Of a stretch of DNA of 64,000 nucleotides, positions 1 through 12,900 are shown piece by piece. The stretch is taken from positions 1,320,480-1,384,479 of the forward strand of contig PTFA01000085.1 in assembly GCA_003342895.1 (NCBI GenBank). The letters run 5' to 3'. How positions within the stretch are numbered: the stretch's first letter is position 1; each line of letters begins with the position of its first letter. The notes beneath the pieces were generated by a model. The model saw only the letters and a list, made by a program, of their open reading frames with translations, had not been told where the DNA came from and made no database searches. Source of the DNA: Casuarius casuarius. Taxonomy: Eukaryota > Chordata > Aves > Casuariiformes > Casuariidae. Position numbers and translations under genes: made by a program.

Positions 1-60
1 AAACCTCTTGGTGGTGTTGTGAGGATTAACATAGGGCCTAACAGTACTCTGAAAATGAAC
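1..60 (+). repeat. MIR/CORE-SINE 3' part, cut by the window edge
   Basis: The first 60 bases read like the 3' half of a MIR-type SINE in sense orientation. A gttgtgaggattaa segment corresponds to the conserved MIR block that follows the 'cctcacagggttg' region, and a degraded 'agtactctgaaaat' follows where the consensus has a 'gtaaagtgctttgaaaat'-like run. The tRNA-like head and core would lie before position 1. Old and diverged; the family assignment rests on recalled consensus, not on an alignment. Confidence 0.5.
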
Positions 61-274
61 AAACAGACTTCGCTGTTATCTGCAGGGATACAGCTTCAGT
101 GACTTTTAAGCAGGGCTAGCTCGATGGGGCTATCAGAAGGCTTTTGCAAACTGTAACAACTACACCTGTGAGGATTATCTGCATCTGGGAAGAAACAGTA
201 GCATTTCAGATTCCACACAAGCTTTCTGAATGTTCTGAGCTTGTTGTGCATTCTGCCACCATTTAATCTGCATA

Positions 275-338
275 TAGACAACACTATAGGCAAAGTGAGG
301 GGTTTAGACAACACTATAGGCAAAGTGAGGGGTTTAGG
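275..338. repeat. 30-bp tandem duplication (two copies plus a stub)
   Basis: A 30-bp unit beginning tagacaacactatagg at 275 is repeated exactly at 305, and the first bases of a third copy follow at 335. The copies are identical, so the duplication is recent or well conserved compared with the degraded SINEs nearby. It abuts a 23-nt poly(T) run, a likely place for replication slippage. Confidence 0.95.
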
Positions 339-343
339 TTTAC

Positions 344-366
344 TTTTTTTTTTTTTTTTTTTTTTT
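344..366. repeat. poly(T) run, 23 nt
   Basis: An uninterrupted T run lies directly after the 30-bp duplication. Read on the minus strand it is a poly(A) stretch. I see no retrocopy body attached to it on either side. Confidence 0.9.
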
Positions 367-563
367 AAACACTCAGGCTGAAGTGGCATGGGCTAAAATA
401 CAAACGCCAGCACAAGATGCTTCAAACTCTTAGCTAGTCAGATTACTAAACCAAAGGATATAGATGCCTTTGATAAAACTAAAGGAATACTTAAAATTGA
501 GTTTAAAAATGCTTATTATATAAATTAATTACCAGGAATGTCAACTTCTGCTTTCTCTATCTC

Positions 564-580
564 TATTTATTTATTTATTT
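564..580. repeat. (TTTA)n microsatellite
   Basis: About four units of TTTA within a pyrimidine-rich stretch. A simple repeat with no sign of function. Confidence 0.85.
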
Positions 581-3500
581 TGCCTTTGAGGAAATTTCAA
601 GAAGTGTGACAACAGATTTTTCAGCTGCTGAATTCGAATACAGGAACAAACAGTAAAGCTCCTTTTCTTGCTCTTTGGTAGGAGACCCTAAAACCACGAA
701 GCAAGTGTCATTAATCATAATGAAACTGATAACAACATAGTTGAGATAAACATTTTTTGACAAACAGCTTTGTGAAAACTTGACTGTTTCAACCAGACTT
801 CCAACGCAACATTGGCATCAGCTAATTTCCAAGTAGTGGAAAAGAGAAGGGTTCCCACTCGCCCTACTCCCCAGGAGTATCCTCCAGAGCAAGGGAAACA
901 GAACACCACTGAGCGGCAAATGCTGTTCTGCAGCACTCCGCGGGACTGACTGTAGGACTCTAACACTGATAAGATCAATAAGCTGCATCTGTACCATGTG
1001 ATAATGTGGTAAAACCAAGCACCCTGACAAAACTCTTCTTAAACCTAACCACACTTGCATTTAAAGTAAGACTGTATAAACTTATTCCTGCTACAGTTAA
1101 AATACACATGTAGCTATGATCGATAACTTTTAGACAGAGCATGATTCTCTCCGATAAAGTACCTAACTAACATTTTGTGGAGCTATTTGCAGCTGAAAGG
1201 CTGACCAGATAGCATTTAAGCATAATTGCAGGAACCAGGCAGGCTGAAAAAACAGCCAAGCAACATTTTTAATATAATCACCTGTGGACAGTGAGAACAC
1301 AGCTGAAACAAACCACTAGTTAAAAAGTTCCCTAATACTTTGTCAATATCACAAAATGTCAGTTTAGATCACTGCTTGTTTTTTGTCTGAAATGACCTTA
1401 AATGTTATAATCCTCAGCTTCAAGTAAAAGGCCAGATTTTTCAGATACATTATAATGTGATCTACTCATGCATTTTGGAAAATTTAACCAAAATTGTGTC
1501 TGTGCCACCTTCTGGCTGCTGAGCACTTTGGAAAATCTAGATGGGGTTTTTGTTTGTTGGTATTTCAATCTGAGCTGAGCTCTTCTGTGAACCAGGTTGC
1601 AAAAATAACACAACAGATAATGGGAGGGAAATAAATACTAATCAGGCACCAAGGTTTTAAAACATTCATCCATTCCAATATGTCTCTTCCCCCACGCCCA
1701 AAACAAAACAAAACTCCGGTAGATATAAATGCCCCAGGGCTATGTAATAAAAACTGCCATCCACAACCAAATTGAACTGCACAGCATCACAGCTATACTG
1801 AAAAGATCATTAGTGTTCTAGGGATAGCTGTTGATAGTGTGTACAAGTGCACAGAAATGTTCAGGGGCTAGAGGACTGCACATGAACTAGATAATTTAAG
1901 AATAGAAGGGGAAGACACACACATTTTTAAACTGAAAGAGACTTACAAAAGGGCTGAAGAAATCTTAGCTAGATGTGGTTTAGATTAGAGTTTGGAAATG
2001 AGGGAAAGGATTTATGATTTGATTTGACCAAAGCTCACTGTGCTTATGATGTAAAACTGCCATAACCTGTTCCAGCTCAATTTAGACCGTAAGTAGTGGA
2101 AATACGTTTAGTTACTTTCACGTTATTCAATTTAGGTTGAAAGAGCTGAAGAATGACTAATATTGTGAGATTTCTATTACATCTATTCCCGAATGAGTCC
2201 AGACCTGCTTGAGAAACTTTTGCCCATATAGCACTGCTGGTTAGAGGTGTGATTTTTTTCTTTTATTTTGCAACGGAACTATACCAGCAAAAACTGTAGT
2301 TATAGAGGCAGTTATACCATCACGAGTATTTTTGCTTGTGCAGCTTACTGTTTTCAGGGAACTGATACAGGCTGCATCATCAAAAGCACTTTTTTACTGT
2401 GTAAGTGGTCTTTATCCCAGATGGGTTTGCTGGTAAAACTATGCCAACAAACAATCTGTAGCACAGTTCAGGATTCAGTAATACGTGTTTGCCATAGACA
2501 TTTATAGGAGGCCCGTACAAAAACTAAGGGAGCAGTCAGACCCATAGGTTGCCTGATTAAAATTTCACACTCTCTGTAATCAGGTTACAAATGAATCAGG
2601 GAATGACAGAGCTGGAATGGCAAACCCTAATTTAATCAAACTTGTAGTGTTAACTAGCTCTAGTATTTGATAAAGGTATTTTTCTTTAAGTCAAATTACT
2701 CTCTTTATGTATTCCTACAAAATTAAGCAGTAAATCCCCACGTAAACTTCAGAATAATAGGCAAAGAAGGGAGAGACTGCTTTCTCAGGACCAAAAAGAT
2801 TCTTTTGAGCAGCTGTTATATTCTGCTGCAATACCAAGTTCTGTAGCCGTGTTTCATTCAGACTGGTACAGAATGAAAAAATGGTATGAACAAAGGCAAT
2901 AACATTGCTACTGTCGTGTTACTTGTTAAACTAGTAGAACTTTATGATATGGATGAAGCTTCCCTGGAAACGTGGCTACCTGAATCACCAGGAATGCCAC
3001 TACATAATCCCTGCAGTGGCTACATGACAGACAAATCACGTAAAAAAGAGGTTGGTCTTAAGCAGTTGAAAATAAAAGTGCATTTCTGTCTCAGTGGAAA
3101 GTCATCACCTGGGACCAGGCCTGCCTTCAGTGTTGCAGGAAAGGGTTTATTAAAGTCAAACTTTCTTTTGACATGTAGCTGCTGTAATAATAAACACCTG
3201 AATCTTCATGGAAAAATAAAGGCATTATAATAAACAAGAAAGAGAAGGTGCATGACAGCCTCAGGCAGTAAGAGAACTATCTATGGTATAACATGCAAAT
3301 GTACAAGACTGCTTGAAAGCCAGTTATGTGCAGAATTATTTTTTGTTACACATTTCTAAATTCAAGTTGCTTAATTCTCAGAAAGGGGTTGAGGATTCTA
3401 ATCAATTTGGATTAAGAACTCTCTTCCATGCTCTTGAAAACAAAAAAACCGAACAACTGCTTTCTATCCTAACCAGAACTTTCTTATAAGGCAGAAATAA

Positions 3501-4802
3501 ACAGGGTTTTTTGATCAAAACTCTGTGCATTTGTTTGTGACCCTTAAATGAGTATGGGATTCTGTGAGTTGAAATAGTGCAGCTGAACACATCGTGTTAA
3601 TGAAGACTAGTGAAAGCACCCAGGCTCATATAAACACCAACACATTCTGCTAGAGAGCTGTTTTACAAAAATGTTTTGCAGAAATCAGTACCAGGCAAAC
3701 AAATTGAGGTACGGAGTTTGTAATGCTTTCATTAGCAGTCTTCCAGTGTTAAACTGATCTAATTCCAGTTACTCAGGGAATTCTAGGATATGATATACTG
3801 ACTTATTTGAGGTATCTACCACTGGAAGGGATGAATCATGTTCTAAAAATGCCTACTTGTTTGTGCTGACTACAAAGGAACTCTGTACTAGTAGTTCAAA
3901 TGTAAATGTCTTCCATGTTGGCACCTAAATGTCCATGAGATGAATCCCACAGACTGCCTGCTCCACATTTTTACAGCTCTCACATCAGCCCCACTTCTGT
4001 CATGGCTAAGATTCACAGGTTACCATACAGATGCATTATAAAAGGTACTTCCTTCTATCATTCCTCTCCAATGGGCCTCTACGTAGGCAGGTGCTGCTGG
4101 GCAGAGCACCACAAGCCTACAGAGGGAGGCAGGTGCAGAATGACAATCTGCTACAGGCACACACGAGCACTAGAATCAGCTACTTGGATCATTCTGCCAT
4201 TTGGCTGAGGAAAGCAATAGAATGGAAGAAACATTACTGAACTCTGTGGAAAATTCGTGGGTTAGTATCTGGTACAATTTCAGAAGTTCTCATCTTTAGG
4301 AATATTTTCAGATTATCCTGTGACTGAATAAACTGGTATGAACATATAGGAAATAGCTGTCATTATAAATTACAGCAAAGGTTAACAGGGAAGCAGAGAC
4401 ACAAGATAACATGTGATGATCTAGTAACACTAAAATGGTTCTTACCAAGTGGGACAGTTGGCCTTTCTTTCAGCAGAAGATAGGAATACTACATGTCTGG
4501 TTAGCTAGGTTACTATGAGGAATTATCAAAAAAGTAGATTTAATTTGAAAATATTAGATTTTCTATTCTACTATAAAGGGACAGGATAACCTAGTCTGGT
4601 ATAATCTCTCTTAGTGGTTAGCATCAGATGCCTCAGAGGAAATTAACTGCCTTCCTCCAGCCATACTACACATGGTCAGATTTGCAATTCCATGTCATGT
4701 GTCAACTCTGTCTTACAGACCTCAGACGGTGATTACTTATGGTGCGAAGCATGAAGGCATTTTTAAAAATCAGCAAGTTCTTATTCATTTCTCTCTCCCT
4801 CT

Positions 4803-4804
4803 AC

Positions 4805-4861
<57 letters not shown>

Positions 4862-4880
4862 CACACACACACACACATAT
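4803..4880. repeat. compound (TA)n(CA)n(TA)n(CA)n microsatellite
   Basis: A TA run of about 28 bp passes into a CA run of about 22 bp, then a short TA block and a second CA run. Compound dinucleotide repeats of this kind are typical of vertebrate genomes and usually length-polymorphic. The open frames on both strands here (IYIYIY, THTHTH) are products of the repeat and not genes. Confidence 0.97.
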
Positions 4881-5089
4881 GAGAGCCTGAAACTGATCAA
4901 CAGAACGAATTCTGTCCTGCTTTGGGGTGGGGGGGTTGGGAAGTGTTGTGGCAAAATAACAAGGGTTGATGAGTACTGAGAATGGATAATCTGTGGGTTT
5001 AAAAATTGAAAGTGCAACAAAATCCAGAAAGCGTTAGAGAAGGCTAAAGAGTCAAAAGCAAAATATAGTCTGAATAGAGAACATATCTG

Positions 5090-5195
5090 ATAAATATAAA
5101 AATATATAAATATCAAATTATACTGGATATTATTATATGTTATATTAAATATATATTATAAACATATAAATATATATGATAAATATAAAAAAATA
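5090..5195. repeat. AT-rich low-complexity tract
   Basis: Nearly pure A/T with repeated ATATAAATAT-like words and very few G or C. It follows the compound microsatellite within 300 bp and may be an extension of the same unstable region. No gene. Confidence 0.85.
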
Positions 5196-8100
5196 AACTC
5201 AATCCTCACTTCATTTGAGCCTCCAATTGAGAAAAAATAAAAGTCACACAACAAGCGATGCCCATTTGTTATAGTCACCACTGACGATTAAGCCAAGCAT
5301 TTATTTCTCTGTATCTACAACAAAGGCAGATATACAGGTCTGCACCAGTCTTGGTTTCAAACTCATTCATAACATCAGTGCTGTTGGACATTCTCATATT
5401 ACTAACACAGTAACTGAAGTTGGGAGTGAAACTGATTCACCAAGTATACTCTTCCAATTAAAAAAACAAACAAACAAGGCAGAGAATAAAAATCATGTCA
5501 CCCAGAATGAACAACTCCCACCCACTTTAGACCAAAAGGTCACTATACCACAAGCTTGGCCATTATCTTCAGCTTTAAAGGTCAGGTGCTTTCAGTGAAG
5601 GTCAGAAGTGTTTGTAGATTTGATGCCTAAATTTGCCATGGCACTTTCAATGCAAGATCAGTAATTTTAAGATATGGCATGACTCCAAACTTCTCACTTA
5701 GGTTTCCTTAGTTTCCATACAGCAAGGTCACATGATACAAAACGAGACATTTTTACACTCTACAAAACACTACCAGTCTAATTGGGTAAGTCACAACCAG
5801 CTACACAATTTCCCCATAAAATCTACACCAGGTGCTCAGTAAGAAAATAATGAATAAAAACAAAACTATAATCAGGTATGAAGTAACTAGCGGAAAAGGG
5901 AATCCAGTAAGACAATTAAGGCCACTAACCATTCATTTCCTTGACTGTTAGTGTTGAGCTGGCATATTTGTGGCAGTATGCTATGATCTGCAGTTGCTTC
6001 TGCAGTATTTCAGTTTCAGGAAATGAATATGCGGTTTTAATGTGAATCCATCTGCTGGACTCTGGTTCCCTGCTACAGTAAGCTTCAATGCTCCCCCTTC
6101 TATAAAGCCCTAACGAGAATCAAGCGTACCATGTGTAGGACTGAGTTACATGTTACAAGTATAGAATGGCAATGAATTTAAATGGAGAAGAGTAGAACTT
6201 AGAGATAGTCTGTGGTGTCCATAATTATACTAGCTTTCTTGCTTTAACACATCATCATAAACCTGAAGCCATGGTGATTCACAAACCTGAAAAAGTAAGA
6301 GTTGATCTCTAATGATTCTGAGGTGATTTACAGAAAATATGTAAAGCTTTATGAGTCTTGCATACACAAAGCTAAGGGCTTGAGGTACATCAGAATTTTG
6401 GAGTTAATCTGAGTCCCACAGAAATAACCAAACCCATGGAAAGCTAATCTGAGACACGATTTCCACACTGCCCTGAGAACTAGAAATCAGTGGTTTTTGC
6501 TGAGCGTAAGCTAGCAGCACTCTGAAAGCAGACAGATTTTTAACCGTCACACACCCCCACATTTCTGCTTTGCATGCACAATATCCATATGTAATAGATG
6601 TAAGTAATCTCAATAACGATCTTGACCTCACACATGGAAGCACCCACATACTTCTCACACCCACAAACACTTTCTCCCAGAAGTAATTCATGGAATCTAT
6701 AACAATACTATTAAATAAATGTGTAAACATTAAATTCATAATGCAAAATTAGTGATGTGGGGAGCAGTAACTTTTGAAGCAAAATATTAAAGAACTGCAG
6801 TCTGACAGTCTCTTGGATAACCACATAAAAATGCATTATATTTTGACAAAGACGGACAAAAATTAACACTGAACAAAGATTTAAAGGATCCATACAGTAC
6901 TGGTTTCTTGTTTTTTTCATTGCATGTTACGGCATATCATTCAATGGTATGTCGCTGGTTACTGTTGTTTTAAATAGTAATTGAACACAGTAGGACTTCT
7001 GATAGATGCAACAGTTCCTCACCAGTTTTTAAGTGTGTGCTTATATCCCCTTCAGGTTCAGCAAAGGACATGAATAAGCAAACGGGGAACAAGAGTTGCA
7101 TCAGGTACTACTGTAAATGTAAAACAGATCCCTCCTCGGAAGCACACTGAAAACAAGCAGTTTACTGTGCTCCAAACCACAGCCCCCAAGGGACCACATT
7201 CTATCTTACTGGAGCAGAATTACTAGAAATAGGCTCCATGCTCTGTAACTTATGATATCCACAGGGGTTGTGTACTTGATGCACTTCTACCTACTGGTTG
7301 GCCATGATAATAATGGTGCTTGTACTGAAAAAATATTCTTGCAAGATGTTTATGCATTCCATACTTGCAGTAGAAACACAATACACACAACACTGATTGT
7401 TCTATGTATTGCTCTGGCAAGATATTTGCACTGAAGATCACAAACACTGTCTTATACACAAGGAAGGAAAGGATTTCTCAAACCCAACCAGAACTGAAAA
7501 CATTCATTCTACTGATGGTCTAGCAATGAACTGACATCTAGGCCACCAATATATTTCCAATTTGCTCTTTTTCCCTGCGGTGTATGTGGATGGTATGTCG
7601 AAGACTTCATTTCATGTAGTTTCAGGTTTACTCTACGGTGTAACAGAAAGATTTAAGGAATTCTTTATTAGGTCCATATACACAGCACTGCCCAGAGATG
7701 CCCCGTATTTTTTGCACCCACAAAGGAGACTGTCGTCTTCTGCGCCATTCCCATTCCCTTTATGTCGTGCACGTAAAATCTGCATAAGACTCTGCTTCTA
7801 CAAAGAGTAGCTTAAAACCAAACAACAATCACTATTTCACACAACAGATTACAACTATATTTTTTCCTTCATGAAGAGTAGGTTACAAAGATAACACACA
7901 CTCGAGTAAAAAGCCACTATGGACTAAAATATTTAACCCTGTCAGTGCAAGAAGAAAACTATTTCTGAAGATCTTTTCATACTACCATATCCAGACTCAC
8001 TTGGCACAGAATATTGTCATCTTCAGTGCAGTGGTCTTTCTGAGCTAGATCACTGCTGTAAACAGTTAAGTTTTATGGCTGTCTGGAACTCATCTGTTGA

Positions 8101-11100
8101 GCCAACAGAATATAATGAGAATGTCTGGTGAAATCTGTAAGACACCTGTTTTTCACATTCCTCTCTGCTCCCTCAAGCAAGTTGTATCAAAGGAAAACAA
8201 CAACACTTTATGAACTCCTGCTTCTCCTTTTATGTTGTATGAGGAGATGAAGAAGAGCTCCTCCAAAGCCAATTGTCATTGCACAGGCTCAGTAACTGTA
8301 TTTAACACATGCGTTTATATTTTTATCACAAAAAAGGCTGCACATGAAAGTTTAGAAAATTTAAGAGATTACATGGAAACTATTACCAGAAAATCTCAGT
8401 GTCATAGGAAAATAAAATCAAATACATATTTTAATTATTCACCCTTTTCTCCCCAGTAAGTTATTGCAAAAATGTTCAGCTATTCAGAACAATCAACTCC
8501 AATAATCTAAGCCCCAAAAGAGCATATGCATATCTGTACATTTTACATAAATGTATCATGTATGAACAGGTGACAAAGATGTCCATATAAAGCAGAACGT
8601 ATCAGCTCTCAAAGGTCACTCAGTATTTTAATGAGTCTTTCCATCACTTTCCATTACATTATTGTATCTGGGAAACAGTAACAGGTTACTAAATGCATTG
8701 TGCGCACAGGCAATGCACTTCTGTTTATCCAAGCTGATGTGTGATATGAAGAGCAGTTAGGGAGAACATCAAGTATCAAGCTAAAAGTATTTTTATACTC
8801 AAGATGACTGTAACAGTCTACTTATATAAAGAAATTTGATGTAGCATTTAGGATGCAATAAATACAAAAGGACAAGTGTGTTTCTTCATTATTTAATGGC
8901 TTAACTCTTTGGTTTATTTTTGCAAACAAATTAGAGAAAAAAAAAATCACCAGACAGTGTGGCTCCTCAGATCCTTAGAGGGTCAGAACTATGTTCAGAC
9001 TTGCCACATCAGCACACATGACCAATTGATATATTTTAAGTCAGGTTGTCTTGTTTCCCAGTTTGCAGAACTTGATAACATTAATCGTTAGACTTAAGTG
9101 ACTTGTACACAGGATTCAGTAGAAAACCAGTCACAAGTCCTCAGTGGTGTTTCTTCCGCTTTCACTTACTGTGTAGTTCTGATAGAGTGTTAGTAACAAC
9201 CAAATTCATTGTTCAGAAGGTTCTTTGTTGAAATAGTACCTAGCTTTTTAGAAAACAGAAAAAAAATTGCACTAGAACTGAACTCACCCATTACAACTTT
9301 ACTGGCATGCTTTTCACTTCTGAAGACTGACTTCAGCATAAGCTAAAGCCATTTCAAAGTGTCTTCAACCACATATCTCAACACACTTACACTCAGTGGG
9401 AACAATTTTTATGAAAGAACTTCCAAAGCTTCTAAGCAATCTATTTTATTCAGCAATAACCTGAGTTCCCCTCACAGTTTATCCACTTGGTATGCTTGCC
9501 TTGTAAACTCGGCATGCCTCCTATTATTCCTTAATTAGGATCCTCTGGAATATTTTCATCACACACACAAAATAACACTGCCTGAAACAAGTGGTGATAA
9601 CATTATGTTCAGATTGTTTATAGCATTACAAGAAACGCACAGCAGGATTTGGCTTTTGTCCAGATGCATTTAACTGTGCAGAGTCCTCAACTACTTGTTG
9701 GCTTTTGTTTCTGTCCTGTCCTTCACCCACAGAAAGGAGTGGATGAAAATATTTTGCACCATGAAGCTTTACTGATGGTGTTTAATTATTTACACTTTGG
9801 CTTGAAACTGAGGGTTCGAATACACAAACAGATCCTTGCACATCAGCCACTCTGCAGAAACTGTCTTTGAGAATGCTCACAACCTGTAGCAAACATGATG
9901 TTTTTAAGAGTTTTAAAACAAACAAACAAAAAACCCAGAAAAGACTAAAACAGATACGATTTTTCTTCCAGCTGAGCTATAGACACATACAGCATTAACT
10001 GAAGGCCACATCACTTTGGATCAGTTCATGTCTGTAGTTCAGGTTTCTCCACTAAAAATGCAGAGAGGATACTTTCCCTGGACTTAGGGGCCTTAAGCAA
10101 CCTTAACCTGCTACAGGTGTTAAGAAAAGACTAGCATTCCTTCTAAATCCTGCATGCACGGTCACTTAATGTCAAAGTGAAATCATGGCTAATCAGCAAA
10201 AATGGGTGCGAGGGTAAAAATTTGGAGCCTTATTAGAACCACGCTCTTAGGTCAGTTTGTATCCATGTCACGTGTTGGTCAATATTCTGCTACAATATTT
10301 TCAAAGACAAGGAAATAAGCTTGGCTTTCAGTTCTAACAAGCAGTTTACTCTGTGACTCAGTATTGACATATATACTGTACTCTATTTGCTTTGTATCAT
10401 TGCTATTTATTTCTAATAGAAACAGTGGCATTATTTCAGCATGAAAATATACTACAGTTCAGACAAATAGAAAACAGACATGGCCTCTGAATATACCTTG
10501 GGAAATTGAAAACAGGTGACCTGTCCAACCAACAATTTTGTGCAGTGCAATCGGCTGAAATGTGATGACAACCACGGTGCAATTAACTTGTGCTTAAAAG
10601 CAAAACTAAGATGAGTAGTACTTACAAAGAAGTTGATGGTAAAGTAATTTCAAAAGGAACTCCTTTCATGCATACGAGGGGAGGTTTGAAACAAGGTAGA
10701 CAGAAAACAAGGTACTGGCAGTAACTTTTCATGGAGAGATCCCTTTTGCTTTTTTCTACCAACACCGTAAGAAAAACAAACAAACAAACAAACAAACCCC
10801 TTTGATTTGTTTTCCAAGCTTATTATAATTCCGTATTTCACCACACTTTGATGACTTGCTTCAATTATACTATTCTGGCTTCATAATTCTTGAAGTAATT
10901 TCCTAAAATATGAACTCCTGTGTTTGCCTATATATGTTGTATGATGAAACGACACTACGTAAACCAACACATGAGAAATTTGACAAGGGGCCTTGACATA
11001 TTGGTCCCACAAAAAGTCATCCTCTTTTGCACCAATATGCTTTTACTCCAGTTCTGTGTAACCATTTACACCTGCACTACATAAACACGAGGGTCTGGTA

Positions 11101-12742
11101 ACACTGGTAACACACGTTCCTAAACAGCCCACAGCCCAAAGGCATTGCAATACACATTTATTTCCTAGACCTCTCTGGCACATTCCTGGGCATGCACAGA
11201 TGTTATCATCTCTCCATAGCACCAAACCAAATTGCCAAACTATTTATTTATCCCAAGAAACAGAACACAGAGTCCTCCACGGCTCAAGCACATCCCCTCT
11301 CAGAGCTCTGAACTTATGCAAATCCTGGATTAATGGCTCACCTTTTCAGGGACAAGAGACAGCTGAAGCAAATACAGATATTTTGTTAGGGTCCTATGAA
11401 ATAGGGCATTACCTAGCAATGTTTAGTTAGTACAGGTTGCAATATTCAAGTACTTCTCCATTCCTAATAACGAACATACATACACGTTTCTGTCACACTG
11501 GCATTCTTGAGTATTCTCTGGATATAGCCTAGAGTCTTCCGAGGACTCCAGAATCCCTCTTCCTAAGCCTGGCTTCTCCTGCAAAGCACTTTGTATCTTT
11601 CTTTCTTTACACCTTCCCCTGTATGCAGTGTGCCCCTCTACTTCTCTCTCTTATCCTGGCTGCCATAGAGCCCTGTGGGTCCAGCTCTTGTCCTCCTCAT
11701 TCCCAAATCTGAAATGCTCTACATTTTTCTTGATTTTAGTAACTGGCAGTAGCATTCGGTTTCCTTGTTTCTCCTCCTGTGAGGCTGGAGAAGAAAAATG
11801 GTTTTAACAATGATGTAGCCCTACCATTGTGCTAATATTCTCCTGTGTTAATGGGAGCCACGACCTGTTAATGTTCCTAGCGTAGGAATGACAGAGCCCT
11901 GGTAGCAAATGGCTTGCTCTTGTACACTGCTTTTTCATGACACAGCAATTTAATATCCTCAGCCAGAGTTCACAGAGTGTACAGACAAATTTCCTGAATT
12001 GTCATGGTTCAAAATCCTATCAGATCACACACTTCCCTCATACTCTGCACAAGTTTGACAGACTTATGTTGACTGCAAAGCAGGGCAGTAACACAAATTT
12101 ATTAGCCTAAGTAACAGAAGCAGGACAGAGTATGAGTGACTTTCTAATCAATGACATCACGCTAAAAAACGTGATGTGAAACCATGATGGCACAAATACC
12201 ATGGATGAAACAAAATCGTTAAGGGGCAACACCAATCTAATAAGGAGACCCCCTTGCTGCAGGGTTCCTGTAATAGGGAATTACCATCTTTACTAGTTCA
12301 GAGACAGAAGAGGCATTTCAGATAGAAGAGAAAAAGAATATGAAGAGGGAAGTAGGTACCTTCAAAGCTACAGAAATAAGACATCTGTTTTGACATTGTG
12401 CAGAACTACATCTTGCTAGATCAGCATGTACATACAGACTACAGAACACTGGACAATACCAAACTTCCTTTGCCAGTGAAGTGACAAGGACTCATGACCA
12501 CTGTCCAATGATATGGACTAAACATCACCTAAATCCTTTGAAGCATCTAATATCATAGCTTAACAGCGGAAAGAACTACTCTGGCTTTCTACAGTATTTT
12601 ATAAAATCCTTATCCTAATAAAAAGTTAGTAGAATAATGGCTTGGGAAAAGAATTAGAGAAACAATTAGAGAGTTCCTTTAAAGAAATAGCTTAATTTGC
12701 ATGCTCTACTTGTCTAGGCAGCAAGAAAAATTAGAGCAATAT
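5196..12742. other. AT-rich DNA, no gene seen
   Basis: I see no gene, promoter or clear transposon in these 7.5 kb. Short A-rich CAAA repeats occur near 5464, 9921 and 10775. Weak exon-like segments with internally open frames exist, for example 5722-5784 on the + strand and 8001-8055 on the - strand, but their splice sites or lengths do not exceed chance. The stretch 11500-11780 is more pyrimidine-rich than its surroundings, with no identifiable content. Confidence 0.6.
10775..10797. repeat. (CAAA)n microsatellite
   Basis: Five to six tandem CAAA units. A simple repeat, with similar short (CAAA)n tracts at about 5464, 9921 and 28667 in this window. Confidence 0.9.
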
Positions 12743-12900
12743 ACCAGGATCCAGAAGACTGGTTCTTCCCCTTGATCTGCCATAATCAAGTCACATCATC
12801 CTTCTGTGCCTTGATCACTTAATCTAAAATGCTGAACTACTTCATAAAGTCGCTTGTAAAACTGCTGAAATGTGCTATGTACGAACAAGGTATTATTATC
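12743..12900 (+). repeat. MIR-like amniote SINE, near full length
   Basis: The order of diagnostic blocks fits a tRNA-derived CORE-SINE in sense orientation. They are: a 'ccagaagactggttct' remnant of the B-box region; 'atctgcca...caagtcacatcatccttctgtgcc' matching the SINE core (ctctgccac, caagtcac, ctctgtgcc); an 'atctaaaatgctga' remnant of the 'ctgtaaaatggg' block; and a tail with 'tgaaatgtgctatgta' and 'aaggtattatta' like the family's 'gaaaagcgctatataagagctaggtattatta' end. Strongly diverged, so an ancient insertion. Known family features are recalled, not searched. Confidence 0.75.

Larger units (their letters stand above)
61..4800. other. AT-rich single-copy DNA, no gene seen
   Basis: Apart from the short repeats listed separately, I see no supported gene. 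Open frames are short and have no family resemblance. The longest is 2886-3230 on the + strand (114 codons), in a segment that ends in several AATAAA-like hexamers near 3190-3235. It has no recognisable domain and no convincing splice or promoter context, so it is not called. An octamer-type ATGCAAAT lies at 3293-3300. Most likely intron or intergenic DNA. Confidence 0.6.

Noticed and set aside
280..292. cactatagg words resembling part of a phage T7 promoter
   Set aside because: Only nine bases match and the upstream part is absent. A chance match within the tandem duplication.
4672..5116. Open frames with IYIYIY and THTHTH repeats
   Set aside because: They are translations of the TA/CA microsatellite.
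5722..5784. Plus-strand 63-nt segment between ttccatacag and gtaagt
   Set aside because: Moderate splice signals and 21 open codons are within chance for this amount of sequence; no recognised peptide.
8001..8055. Minus-strand exon-like segment reading SDLAQKDHCTEDDNILCQ
   Set aside because: The peptide looks protein-like and the donor is good (gtgagt), but the acceptor has almost no pyrimidine tract and 18 codons are too few to judge.
9815..9826. ggttcgaatac, like a tRNA B box
   Set aside because: The only A-box-like word lies about 20 nt upstream, too close, and no cloverleaf can be drawn.
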